Below, piece after piece: positions 45,086-57,204 of a stretch of DNA of 64,000 bases (its first letter is position 1; every line of letters begins with the position of its first letter). Where the stretch lies: assembly GCA_037176725.1 (NCBI GenBank), contig JAZBRS010000074.1:65538001-65602000 (forward strand). Reading direction: 5' to 3'. A program made the position numbers and the translations under genes. This DNA is from Posidonia oceanica (lineage: Eukaryota > Streptophyta > Magnoliopsida > Alismatales > Posidoniaceae). The notes beneath the pieces were generated by a model. The model was not told the DNA's origin and did not search any database. It saw only the letters and a program-made list of their open reading frames with translations.

Positions 45086-47133
45086 GAGTGCCTAGGATTA
45101 GGGCATAATGGTCATGGCGGGCCAAAGAAAGGGTAAGGACTCCTGTTACGCGCGGGGAAGGTGTTAGGCACCCCCGACACGCCCGAGGAATCAGTCTTTC
45201 AAGGCTAATCGCTCGCATATGTGGGAATTTCGGTAAATACTTGCCTTTAACTGTACGTCCATAGGCGATAATGCTATGCATACCAAATGTATGCTTTGCT
45301 TGCTTAAATGCCATTTGAAAACATGCTATACTTAGTGAAAACATGCAATATATGGATGATTAGGGCTAGAATGCCATGATGCAATGGTAAAGCGATTAAG
45401 AAGCAAAAATAGAGCCAAACAAGCTAAGCGGATTTAAAACAAAGCGGCAAACAAGGGGCATTTGTCCACTGTCTGGACAGTGAGCCAGGTCGCCGGTCAC
45501 TCTGGCGATAGCACCCGTCGCCACTTGCTGCGGCAACGGCACATGGCGTCCCTCCAAGTGGCGACGACTCCAGTCGCCTGGTGGACAGGCGACGAAACTT
45601 GCTACTCACTACTACAGACAACCAACTTCATTGCTGACAAAAGGCTAGCAAATCTACTTAAAATAGGAAGCCAAATGCATGGCAACACAGAGGGCACATT
45701 CAAGATCAAAATGAAACTAACATTACACAGAATGGACGCCTGGACCACGAGATGTGGCGGTCCAAAGTCGGCTAGAGGACTGCCGGAAGCAACCCAACAG
45801 TCCCAGATGGCGACCTTTGGCGTCCATTTTGGCTATGCAAACGATATTGAAAAATCGAAGTAAACATCCAGATAGCAACATAGCATATCAGAGAACGCAT
45901 TCATGCAATAAAACTAAAAAAATGAGCTTAGACGGCCTCCTCCACCTCCATCCCTTTCTCATCGGAAATAGACGTCCGCCGACCTTGGGGAAGGTCGGCA
46001 AGCCACTGGACGTTGCTACGAGGCTCGGGAAGGGATGAGGGAAGAAGAGGGAGGTCCGAGGATGCAATGCGGGTGGCTAGGACGTTCTCCAGCTGAGCTC
46101 AACGGCCAGACGGCCTCACACGGTCAGCGACGCTTTTCACCGGAGAAGAAAACTAAAGACGGCGAACTAAGCTAGATAGCATGCAAATAAGTATCTAGGA
46201 AGCAAGAGTGGGATGCCATGAGGGCAGAGGGGGGCTCGCTCACCTGCGGGGGTGCGCGGTTGCGCTTCCCGACGTGGCTCGTTGGAGTTGGAAGGCACGG
46301 AGGTCGTGGCGGCGTTGGAGGAAGCGACAGTTGCTCGGCGGTGTTGGAATGCACTCGGGGACGTCCAGAGATGCTTCCTGGTGTGCGGGGATGGAGAATG
46401 CGGCATCGGACGGAGTTTTGGGTGGCTCGCCGAAGTTGGGGAAGACAACAGCGCGAAGGGTGCTCGGAGGCTCGGGGGGCCTGTTGGCGTTTATGTCGGT
46501 GTCCGGGGATGCTTGGGGATCGCTCAGAGGGGGGTGTCTAGGGCTCTGGTTTGCTCTGGATCAAGGGGAATTGGCTGCCAAAGTGTGGGAAAAAATGAGA
46601 GAGAGTGAGCCGGCGATGATGGGTTCTTCTCTGTTGGGTTGTGGTTTTGTTCGGCCGTTTGCACAAGGAGGACGGTGGCAGAGGCATGGCGTGCACGGGA
46701 GTGGGTGGCAGGGCATGGCGTGGGCTCTGGCAGGCATGATGTGCACGGCAACAGGCGGACGACATGGTTGCAGGTCGTGGCGTGCGGCAGTTCGCGCGGG
46801 AGAAGGTTGAACAGGTGAGTCGCCGCACTCGTAGGCTACAACTCAGTCCAGTCGCCGCTGTGATTGGCGACAGACCGAGTCGCCTGTGCGAGTGGCGACA
46901 ACACAGTCCAGTCGCCTGTGTGACTTGCGACTAGACCCTCCTTTCTCAATAGGGCTTCTAAATGGGGCTTGTGGGTTTCTAATGGACCTAGGTTTGTGTT
47001 GGGTGAGAAATGTTGGGGTTTTGGTCGAGTTTTAGGGTTTGGATGGGGTTTTGGTAGAAAGTGGGGTTTTAGGTTTCTGAGCTCGATCCCCGAGTGAAAT
47101 CCGCCAAATGGCAGTCAAATTGGGGTATCTACA
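45085..47133 (-). mobile_element. Element B 3' LTR, end deleted
   Basis: Read on the - strand it starts TGTAGATACCCC at 47133 and carries the conserved block (about 45129-45205). It stops around 45085-45090, short of the gagtcgccacc motif and the ...CTACA terminus seen in the other copies. About 240 bp of the LTR end is therefore missing at its junction with element A gag. On its other side it has a polypurine tract, so it is a 3' LTR, not a solo LTR. Confidence 0.8.
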
Positions 47134-47384
47134 GATGCCCCTCCCTGAGCGAGGTCAAGGGGACCGAGGCCGCTGCTTAAGGTAGACAAGACACACTTCC
47201 TGATGCCAGTAGGATGCCAATGTTGTTGTGGGCGTGAGTCACTTTTTCGGCGGGTGCACCGAAAATCATGACTTGTTGCCACAATACAGATGCTGATGTA
47301 ATGCTTACACTAATGCGGTGCTTACACTAACGCTCATTGTGCTGTACCCCACTGGGGGAAAAGTGGGTGATGCATGCACGCCGG
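47134..47384 (-). mobile_element. Element B polypurine tract and start of 3' UTR
   Basis: Read on the - strand, cagggaggggcatc directly precedes the LTR, as in elements A and C. The adjoining 100 bp is the shared conserved 3' region. It is interrupted at 47385 by the hAT element; the 8-bp target copy is at 47377-47384 (CACGCCGG). Confidence 0.8.
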
Positions 47385-50300
47385 TAGACATGTAAATCGG
47401 GCCGGGCCGACCCGGCCTAATTTTTTCTAGGCCCGGTCGGGCTTTGTCCGGGTCGAGCTGGGCTGCTACAGTACCCTGGGCCAGTTCGAGCCGGGCCCAG
47501 CTGGCCACAAGGCTGGCCTGGCACGGCCCACGGCCCATGGTTGGGCCGGGCCATGGCCCAGGCCGGTCCATTCGGTCCATTTAGTCCATTTTTTTTTAAA
47601 AATTAACTTCTTTTTTTATTAAATATTGATATCTAATATACATTAAAAAATTGAAAAAATACATAAGATAATTAAAATTTTACATCTTTACAATTTTTAC
47701 ATAAATATTTTAAAAATTACATCTTTACAATTTTTAATCCTGTGTGGAGCCCGTTTCGGTCCCCGTGCCCGTTGAAGTCGATGCCGTCTCGTCGTCATCA
47801 GTTCCACTGTTTAAGTTGAGTCCTTGGAGACGATCAACTGCATCGTACCTGTCCTTCAGACACACAGAGGCTTCTACAGACTTTTCTGATAACCTACATC
47901 TTCTATCACTTAAAACTCTTTTTCCTGCAGAAAATGCAGACTCCGACGCCACAGTAGATGCCGGAATCGTTAGTAAATCTTTAGCCATTCTAGAAACTAT
48001 AGGAAACCTAATTACGTATTAGACCACCATTTTAATATATCTAAGTTATCCATTTCTAATTCACTAAATGCAAAGTCACATTCTAAATAATTTTCTAATT
48101 CATTATTTGTTGATGATTTTACATATTTTTCCTTTTTCTTATTTAATCTACTCCAAAATGAACTACCAATACTACTACTAGTATGTGATCCTACATTACT
48201 AGATCTAGGTGCACTAGAACTACCTTCACCACATATTTTAACATATTCTTCAAATAATGTATATAAAGTAGTCTTAATTTTATTATTAAATTCTTCTATT
48301 AAGTCACTTTTATTCATGTTACTAAAAATATCATCTATAAGTACCATACAATTAACTAATCTATGCCAAGGATCTATAATTATTGCTAAACATGCCCACA
48401 TTGGAGGATCATTCCAATAACTATTATATTTATGTTGCATTACTTGAATAATATTTACAAAACATGGTACTTCTCTATATTGCTGAAAAGTATTTATAAT
48501 ATTACATAAATTAAATAAAACTAGATTACTAGTAGGATAATATTGACAGATAATTGTTTAGTAGCATTATAAAAAGGTTCTAAAAAGTTATGAATTATTT
48601 GAGTATTTTGCCAATCTTCATCATTTAACATATAATTAGATTTTGCATTATAAAATGCTGTAATTATGTGATTATAAGGTAAACTTGAACTTAACATATC
48701 ATAAGTTGAGTTCCATCTATGTTGAACATCTAATTTAAATTTTTTAGGTCTTATACCATTTTTTGAACATAAATGCCTAAATTCTTGATATCTTTTAGCT
48801 GATGTTTGAATAAATAAAAGAGCTGATCTTATATTTTCTATAAAAGGTCTAATGGAATTTATACCATCTTGTACAATTAAGTTTAATATGTGACAACAAC
48901 ACCTACAATGAAAGATTTCACCATTTAATATTGGTTTTAGATTTCTTTTTAATAAATCTATGGCAACATTATTATTAGAAGCATTATCAAAAGATATTGT
49001 ATTAATTTTAAAATATAAGTGAAATTCTTTAGTAATTTCTTCTAACATATTAGCTATAGCTTTACCAGTATATGGATAATCAAATACTCTAAAAGCTATT
49101 AATCTTTTTTGTAAGATCCACTCTATGTCTATCCAATGTGCAGTTAAACATAGATATGGATAATTATTAGGGCCTGTCCAAACTTCACAAGTTAATGATA
49201 CTCTACATAATAAACTAAAAAATATTCTCATTAAATCTTGTTTATCTTTTTTAAATGTTTTATAAATTATATTTTTTGTAGTGTTTCTAGAATGATCTTG
49301 AAATTGTGGATTAAGACAATCTTGTACACAAGATTCAAATTTTTTATTTTCTGATAAAGAAAATGGTTGTTCATCTTGTACTATATATTTTGTAATACGT
49401 TCTTTTGCTCCTTCTGCATTATATTTCTAATTTGCTAAACCACTAGAACCTAATTGTAATTTAGATTGTCTTAAGTTTGTGTTTTCTTCTTTATTATGTT
49501 TAGCTAAACATTTTTGTAAATGCCTAGCAATGTGACCTACACCCCCACCCCTAGGACAAGTATATCCTAGACCACAATAATTACAAAAACATCTATTTTC
49601 ATCTGCAGGGTCTAATATTACATGGTCCTAAACCCATGAATTCTGTTTCCTAGGTTTTTTAGTGCCAGTGGATTGTGTAGGGGTGTCTTGATGTTGGGGG
49701 CTGGTCTGATTCCTAGGTTGGGATATAATCATGGCTTCCTATGTTTTCCATTATAAATATCTAAAGTATGAAAAAACAAATGAAAATTATAACTAGATAA
49801 TTGAACAGTAGAAAAAAACAGATGTAATAACTAATTATGATTATGAAACCCTTATCCCAAAAGTCCCAAAACCCAAAAATGGAGGGAGTAGAAGTAGAGA
49901 AATTGGAGGGATTAGAAGTAGAAAATTTTTGTAGCTTCAGCCTTCAAGGGAGTAGTAGCAGAGTTAGAGAAAATTTCAGCAGATCAGCAGACGGGAAACC
50001 AGATACCGGAGTGTGGGAGAATTGCCACTTGGGGGAATTATGAGAGTGGAAGTGGGAGTAGGAGGATTATGAGAGTATTGTAGAGAGAAGAGTGAGTTGT
50101 GTGAAAAAATATGAAGGTATGATAGGGTATTTATAGGAAAATAAAAAGAAGAAAATAGAAGAGAAAAGGAAAAAAAAAAATGATTTAGCTGTTATTCAGC
50201 CGTTTGCATCCGTTGGCAACGGCTGAAATTTCAGCCGTTGCCAACGTTTCGATTTTTTATTTTTTTTTTCAAATTTTTTACGGGTTGGCCCGGTCCATAT

Positions 50301-50476
50301 TTCAGTGGGCTATTGGGCCCACTCAGCGAGCCCAGTTGGGCCTAGTGGTTGGGCCCGGCCTAGCCCGGGCCCACACTGGGCTTGGGCCGGCCCGGCCCAT
50401 GATTTCCGTGGGTCGGGCCATGTCGGGCCAATTAGCGGGCCGGGCCTGGGCCGGCCCGGCCCGGTTTACATCTCTA
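47385..50476 (-). mobile_element. hAT transposon, 3.09 kb
   Basis: Terminal inverted repeats of about 24 bp, TAGA(C/G)ATGTAAA(T/C)CGGGCC..., are followed by long GC-rich subterminal regions full of gggcc and gcccgg. The flanking 8-bp copies are CACGCCGG (47377-47384) and CACGCAGG (50477-50484), one base apart. The 8-bp duplication and TAGAG-type termini are diagnostic of hAT. It carries a broken transposase on the - strand and sits within the 3' UTR of element B. Confidence 0.95.
47734..49732 (-). pseudogene. hAT transposase, BED-finger type
   Basis: The frame begins MIISQ at 49732. An N-terminal BED-type zinc finger shows CNYCGLGY... and HIARHLQKC (about 49600-49520). The catalytic core includes SFDNASNNN (about 48990), CRCCCHILNLIVQDG (about 48900) and HRWNSTYDML (about 48720). 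The C-terminal dimerisation region has STVASESAFSAGKRVL and RCRLSEKSVEASVCLKD (about 47950-47850), ending at 47734. Damage: TAG stops near 49631 and 49425, a one-base deletion near 48550 and a frameshift near 48020. The copy cannot make transposase, though the ends could in principle be mobilised in trans. Confidence 0.93.
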
Positions 50477-50484
50477 CACGCAGG

Positions 50485-51367
50485 TGTGGCGGAAAAATGC
50501 AATGCAAAGGTGTCGCTGGGCAGTGCAAAAGAAAGCCAGACAAAGCACGTGCGCTGGGCCAAAGTAGCTTCAGCACAGGTTTGGTATCGAATGCAAGATG
50601 CTATGGATGTGTATGCGGTGGCGGGCACGTAATGCCGAGGAAGTGATCCTGGGTCATGCACTACCGCGGGCGTCATACTGAGTAGGCAAAACTGTAAAAG
50701 GTTTTGCGTTGCTGTGGATGCCATTTTAAGCAATGCGCAAACTAGGGGTTCAATTCCTAAGTATGCCATGTCCGGGAGGCGGAATGCGGAAGTTGGGGTA
50801 ATGACTATAGAGGAGTAGCATCGCAATAAGAATGCAATGTCATGCGATGTTATGTAGTGAAATGCAGTATATATACAGTGTGACGCCGGACACGCGAAAC
50901 CAAGAAAATGATCCTGGCCACGCACTACCGCGGGTGTCATCCAAAGTAGGCAATGCTGTAAAAAGTTTTGCATTGCTGAGAATGCTACCCTAAGCAATAC
51001 ACGAACCAGGGGTTAGAATTCTAAGCGCGTGATGTCCGTGTGATGATGAAATGCAATAGTAGGACTGACTCTACGGAGGATACAAGGAAGCTATATGATG
51101 TCACGCAATGAGATGCTGATGCCATGCAACAGAGTGCTATTATACTATGACGAAAAGTGATAAGTTAACGGACCTATCGCCGGATAGTTAGGGGTTATCA
51201 GCCCTGTGAGGAGTTAACGGACTCATCACCGGATAGTTAGGGCTATCAGCCCGCAAGGAGTTAACAGACTCATCAACGGATAGTTGGGGCTATCAGCCCA
51301 CGAGGAGTTAACAGACTCATCACTGGATAGTTGGGGCTATCAGCCTGTGAGGAGTTAATGGACTCAT
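50485..51367 (-). mobile_element. Element B 3' UTR, repeat-rich
   Basis: Two larger units (about 50630-50790 and 50895-51050) share the phrase gcactaccgcggg and then aagttttgc/aggttttgc and agcaat segments. Four or five units of about 47 bp follow at 51163-51367, with ttaacggactcatc and ggatagttagggctatcagcc. The same repeats occur in element C in the opposite orientation. The target duplication CTCAT of the next LTR is at 51363-51367. Confidence 0.75.
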
Positions 51368-54300
51368 TGTAGTAATCTCAATCGGAATCAGGCTTACTAT
51401 TAGCGACGATGGTCCGAGGAGGAGGGCTCAACTCGAAAATACTTAAAAAGGAAGAAAAGAAGAAGATAAGACAAATCAGAGTCGCCACCATGTCTATTAT
51501 CGGGAGACAAGGAAAACCGGGGGAAATGCGTGAATTAACACGCAAAACCAAGCAAGAAATGCAAAGCAAAGCAATGCAAAGGAAAACAAATGCAAATACA
51601 TGCAAATGAGGTGACTCATGCCTAGGATAAGGGCGATATGGTTATTGCCTGACAAAAGACCAGGCAAGGACTCCTGTTACGCGCGGGGAAGGTGTTAGGC
51701 ACCCCCGACACGCTCGAGAATCGATCTTTCTAGGCTTACACTCGCATACGCAGGGAAATGCAGATCTGAATGCCTAAATGCCAATGAATGCCTAAATGAA
51801 TACTCAAGGTGTGCTCTAAGTGGTGGGATGCAATGCAGGAAAGTAAATGTGCTGTCTAAGTGCTCAGTAGCGCTGTTTGTGTTCCGAACCGGGCGAAACC
51901 GGGCTCGTGAGAACTCCAGGCAGTAAGCATCACTGCCCTATATGCAAATGCAAGCGAAAAAGCAAAACAACGGTAAAACCAAGCAATGCAAGCGACATGC
52001 AAGAGAAAACGGCGTAAAATGCTCAAAACGAGGCAAGAAACGAAAACGGCACGCGAAACGGTGCAAAAAGACAAGACGGACATGCAAAATGGTGCCAAAA
52101 AACAAAGCGGGCACGCGAAACGGTGCCAAAAGCGAGGCGGGCACGCAAAACGGTGCCGAAAACGAAGTGGGCATGCAAAACGGTGCCAAAAACAAAGCGG
52201 GCACGCGAAACGGTGCCAAAAGCGAAACGGGCACGCAAAATGGTGTCGAAAACGAAGCAGGCACGCAAAACGGTGCCAAAAGCGAAGCGGGCAAGCAAAA
52301 CGGTGCCGAAAGACGGAATAAAACCTCGGCAAAACCATGCAGATGCAAATGCAAAGAGAGAGGATAAGAAAAGCGAAAGGAGAAGCAAACAGTGCGTGTG
52401 TGAGAACAGACACTGTTTAAGGGCCACGTAGAGTAGGTGTGAAGACCTACAATGGGGAGAATAAGCAAGTGGGGGGATTACCACTGTTTTGTGACTGTTT
52501 CCCAGTAAACCGCCCCACGATGCGTCTCGCACGCTGCCCAAAGCTCGCGGCACGATCAGATTGTGGAAAAGGGGGAAGAAAGTCGCAATAAGTGGTGAAT
52601 CCAGGGGAAACGCAACACAAAACACTTGGGAATACGTGAAAAGAGGAACGGGATTGATAGATAAGAAGAGGAAGTCCTATTCTACATGATCGAGGAAACA
52701 AAAAGCGAAAACGATGCATGCAATGCAAATGGTATGCAAATAAATGCTGTGCAGGGGTTCAGGAGGACTTACCTGGAAAATCTGAGGCCTGATCTGAAAT
52801 CTGCTTGGTCCATGCTGAAGAGCGCTCCGCCGGGGTCGTCCAGGTAGCTTATTTGAGAAGATCCAACGGCCGGATTGAAAGATATCGCAGCTTCAAGGCA
52901 GGAGGACTAGAACAGGGGAGAAGAGCAGATCTAAGTGTTCAGGGGGGCCTAAGGGTGTGCAAAAGGTCCTCCCAGGTGAATGGGAGCTAAGGGGGCTTTA
53001 GTGTGTGCAAAAGATGCTAAATGCAAAGCTAAATGGATGCAAGATGCATGCAAGAAGCAAGAAAAGACAAGAAGGGAGAATTTTTTAAAAAGGAGTTCAA
53101 ATGCCATTTTTTTAAAAAGAAAGGGATCTAAAAGAGCAATTTTGAAAAAGTATGTGACCTACAGGCAGGGGTTTTGAAAACAGGAGGAGACAGAGGGCAA
53201 TTTTGCAAAGGATGGGTTAAAAAACAATACTTAAAGGAGGGTATGCATCAGAAGAAGTTTTGAAAGCAAATGGCAATTGGAAGGCAATTTTGTAAAAGTT
53301 TGGGGTCTAAAATGCAATTTTTTCAGAAAACAGGGTTCCGGGGAGTCTGGGAATGCAAGTGGAGGGCCTACATGCAATTTTGCAAACATGGGAGCTAAAA
53401 TGCAATTTTAAGGGCAAAACAGGCATTTTAAATGATTTTAAAAGGATGCAAAGGACCTATGTGTCATTTTTAAATCATGCAGGGTCAAAAATGCAATTTA
53501 ATATGCAAAATATGCTCTGAAATCATGGTCTGTGGATTGACATGCAATTTTTAAAAGATGTAGGGGGAAAAAATGCAATGTAATATGCAAAAATGCATGC
53601 AAAATGATTACTGTGCATTTAAATGGACCTATATGCAAAAATGAGAAAGCAGGAGGTAAAATATGCAATGCATCAACCAAAAATTAAAATCAGAACCTAA
53701 GTTACTACAGTGCATGGGATTTAAATGCAAAAACAGTAAAACATAGGGTTCCAGAATGCAATATGATAAGGCAAAATTAAGGCATTTAAATTAAATGATC
53801 TTCTGCAGGACCTATATGCAATAATTGAAAACAGGAGGGCTAAAGCATAAATTTTTATAACTAAAAAGCACAGTAAACGGACTGGATTGCAAATACAGAA
53901 AAGCATAGATATTTAATACAATTTAGCATGATTCTAAATCAAAAACATAGCAGCTTAAATGATATAAGGATCAGAACGCAAAAATAAGAAAACTTAAGCT
54001 AAACATGCAATATTTACCTAAAAAACTATAATAATGCAAAAATAAAGCTACAGTAATGGCCGGCGGAGACGAGCACTGTAGTAGTGAGCTACCAGAGCTC
54101 GCGACCGCCGGCACAGGGAGGCTGGGGGCGCGCTGTCGGGCGGAGGAGTCGATCCCGGAGCTGACGGAGGCAGGGCGGCGATCGGCGGAGGACGACATGG
54201 CCTGGAACGCACCGGAGCGCTCGCCGGAGCTCTGCAGGGGTTCAGTAGGCTCGTCCGGCCGCTCGACGCAGCGACGCTGCATTCTGAGGGCCGGAGGGGC

Positions 54301-57204
54301 TTCCCGAAGTCCGTGCGGAGCTGAGGGGAGCGCAGGAGGTGTGTTCCGCTGGCTGGAGCGTCGTGACGTCCGGAGAACGTCGCCGGAGAAGACGATCTGA
54401 CCGACGAGCAGCATCGGAGCAGGAGGGCCGGAAAAGCGATTCTAAAGAGCGGAGGAGCAGCAGGGGAAGAAGAGGAAGCTAAGGGTGGAAGAGCTTACTT
54501 TTCTCCGCATCTGAAACGTCCTCCCGACCTCAGCAGTTCCGGAGCTGGTCGGCGGCATTCGTCTGGTCGCCGCGGTGGTCGTCAGCTGCTCGCGGAGGTC
54601 CAGATCTTCTCAGGGTGATCTTCCGGTGCTTCCCGATCGGTTAGACAGATGCTTCGGAGCTTGGAGAGAGATCTGGAGTTTTTGGGTTCAGAGGATGCTG
54701 CCGGAGGTGGGGGGCTTTGTTTGCTGCTCGTCGGACCTGATGGAGCCTTCCGGGAGGTAGCTGGAGGTTCGGGGAGTGGATCTGGATGGCTGAATTGGTT
54801 TTCTGGAGGCAGTGGAGAGGGATTGAAGGTGGGTCTGATCTCTGGACAGAAGGAGACACAGGTGTTTGTGGTGAAGCTTGTGGTCTGTGGTGGGAGAGGA
54901 GGTTGATGGTCGGTTGCTTTGGAAAGGTGGAGGTCAGGCGGATTTCTGGGTGGATTTTGGGAAGAAGCTGCGGGCTGTGGTGAAGGCGATTGTGGAGGGA
55001 TCAGTGTTGGGTTGCTGGGTGGAGTGTCGAGTGATCTGAAGGTGTTTTATGTGGTGGAAAGGCAGTGGGATGGTGAAGGAAGATGGCTGGTTGCTGGGTG
55101 AGTTTGGGGGAGCAATTGGGAGAGGGATGAAGGCTCGGAAGGGTGTTGGGTTATTGGAAAAAGAAGAGGAAGGCTTGCTGTGGATTTCAGAGGGAAAAGG
55201 AGAAGGATTTGGGTGGGGAAGGCTCTGGAATTGGTGGCCTCTCTCCGGGATGCCAAGAACTCCCTCAGACTCTCTCTTCTTGCTCTCTCTTTTCTGGAAT
55301 TGGAGGGTGAAGAGGAAGAAGAAAGGAGGTCGCTCAGGTGGAGAAAGTTCTGAATTCTGCTCTCTGGGGTTGCTCTCTCTGGTTTCTCTCTGGGTTTTCT
55401 AACTGATCTTGCTCTCACTGCCAATTGATGATGGTTGCTGATGGACGAAGGCTTATATGAGGAGGAGGCTGGCTGCTGGCGCGCTGGAAGCTTTTGAATT
55501 CAACCGGCGACACTGCAGTAGACGCGATGGATGTCGGCGAGTCGACCGGCATTCAATGCCTCCGGGAAAGACGCTGAGATGGAGGAGAAGCGGCGAGCTC
55601 TGTAGGATGACATGATGGAGGCTTCGAATTCAAACGATGGAGGGAGTACTGCAGCAGCCGCTCGCGGGAGAAGGCTGGTGGAAAACGTAGAAGGAAGAAG
55701 GAAGAAGAAGGAAGAAGAAGGCCGGGCTGCGGGCCGAAGAAAAGAAAAAAGAAAAGAAAGAAAAAAAAAGGGGTGGACGGGCTGGATTGGGCCCAGCAGA
55801 GAAAAATGAGAAAAAAGGAAAGTAACAAGAAAGAAAGAAAGAGAGGGAAAATTGGAGAAATAAAATAGGAAAAAATATAACAAAAATAATTAAAAATATC
55901 AGAGTGATTGTGCTGTGAGTTAGGATTTTAATTAGATTTTTTTTTAATGACTGTTTTTGGTTAATTAGTGTGTTTTGGGCTTGATTAGGGTTTTAAGGCT
56001 TTCTTTTGTTTTTAATTTGTTTTCCACTTGATTAAGTGTTTGTTAAACCCTTTTAAATTGCTTTTAAAATTGTGTTTTTCTTGTTAAGCATTTAGGATAT
56101 TAATTAGGATTTTTTAGGATTTATTTTTAGGTTAATTAGAATGGGTTTTGGGCTTTTTAGTTTTAGTCCTTTTAGGGTTTTCTTTCTTAAGTCTTTTGAG
56201 TTATGTTTGATTTTTATTTGTTAATTTTTCTTGATGTTTTTTAGTTAGGTTTCTCTTGTCTGATTAAGTGTTTTTAAGTCTTTTTAATGTGTTTCTCATT
56301 TTCTTTTTAATTAAGTTCTTAAATTGTTTTTCTTATGTTTGTTAAGTTAAGCCTTTTTTCCTTCATTAATTGTTTATCCTAGTGTTTTTAATTGTTTTGC
56401 TTCTTTTTAGAATTTGCTTTTTAATTATTTTGATGGGGTTTTCGCTTTTGGTGGGTTTTGATTTTATTTTAGTTTTTTCCTTGATTTTTCAGTATTTTCT
56501 TTTTGGTTTGTTTTGCATTTTTAGTTTGCATGCTTGATTTCCTATTTTAGCTTGATTTAGTTAGGTTTAAGTTTTTAATTACTTGTTTAATGTTTTTTAA
56601 TTGTTTTTCTTAGAGTTCTAGTTTGTTTCTCTTATGTTTTAGAGTTTTACAGATTTTTAGGGGTTTTTATGGATTTTAGCAAAGGAAAGAAAAAGGAAAA
56701 GAGAAGGAAGAAGAAAATGGAAAAAGGGAGAAATACAAGGGAAAGAGATGAGTTGGAGGAAAACGATTTTTTAAAATTCAGGGAAAATGCTAAAAATAAT
56801 GTAAAAATAGGAATAAGATAGAGGAAGGATAGAAGCACAAAGGGGGCCCACGGCCAGGCAAGAAAAAGGGCAAGGAGCTGATGAAAAGAGGGATGATAAT
56901 CAGGAGAGAGAGAGGAGAGAGAAAATGATAATCCCAGAGAGAGAAAAGGATAATTCAGGCAAATGGAAGGCTTAGGAGTCTTGGAATGGGATGAAGATTG
57001 GGGAGTGGGTAGGCTAGGGCTTGTAGTGCTGGGTCTGAGGTTTTGGTTTGATTCCAAGAAGGTTTTGGAGGGGTTTTAAGGTGTAGAAAAAGGGGAGTTT
57101 TACCTAGGCTTTCTAGGGTTTTTGGGAATGGCCTTGGGTTTTGGATCCAGCAATCACCAGAGGGTCCCATAATGGTCCAAGCCTGCCAAGATGGGGTGTC
57201 AACA
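51368..57204 (-). mobile_element. Solo LTR of 5.84 kb with perfect target duplication
   Basis: Read on the - strand it starts TGTTGACACCCC at 57204 and ends GATTACTACA at 51368, flanked by CTCAT on both sides (51363-51367 and 57205-57209). One gagtcgccacc motif (51479) and one conserved block (about 51662-51740) show it is a single LTR. Segments from the start: T-rich on the + strand (55900-56640), low-complexity purine (55640-55870), a TATATAAG-type box near 55455 on the - strand, GC-rich (54060-54700), AT-rich with drifting tgcaatttt repeats (53000-54000), and a 30-bp array (52076-52314). I found no second element nested inside it. Confidence 0.88.
52076..52314. repeat. 30-bp tandem array in the 5.84-kb LTR, about eight copies
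   Basis: Unit gcacgcgaaacggtgccaaa plus agcgaggcgg, with point differences. The unit length is a multiple of three, so several frames stay open and encode short repeat peptides; I do not regard them as genes. Confidence 0.92.

Noticed and set aside
51856..52625. Open frames of 100-200 codons on both strands with FACPLRF-like or GTRNGAK-like repeats
   Set aside because: Products of the 30-bp array inside an LTR. Frames are open on both strands, which is a composition effect.
54056..55424. GC-rich frames of 110-150 codons that look gene-like
   Set aside because: They sit inside the 5.84-kb LTR, and the sister LTRs have GC-rich segments in the same position without a shared protein.
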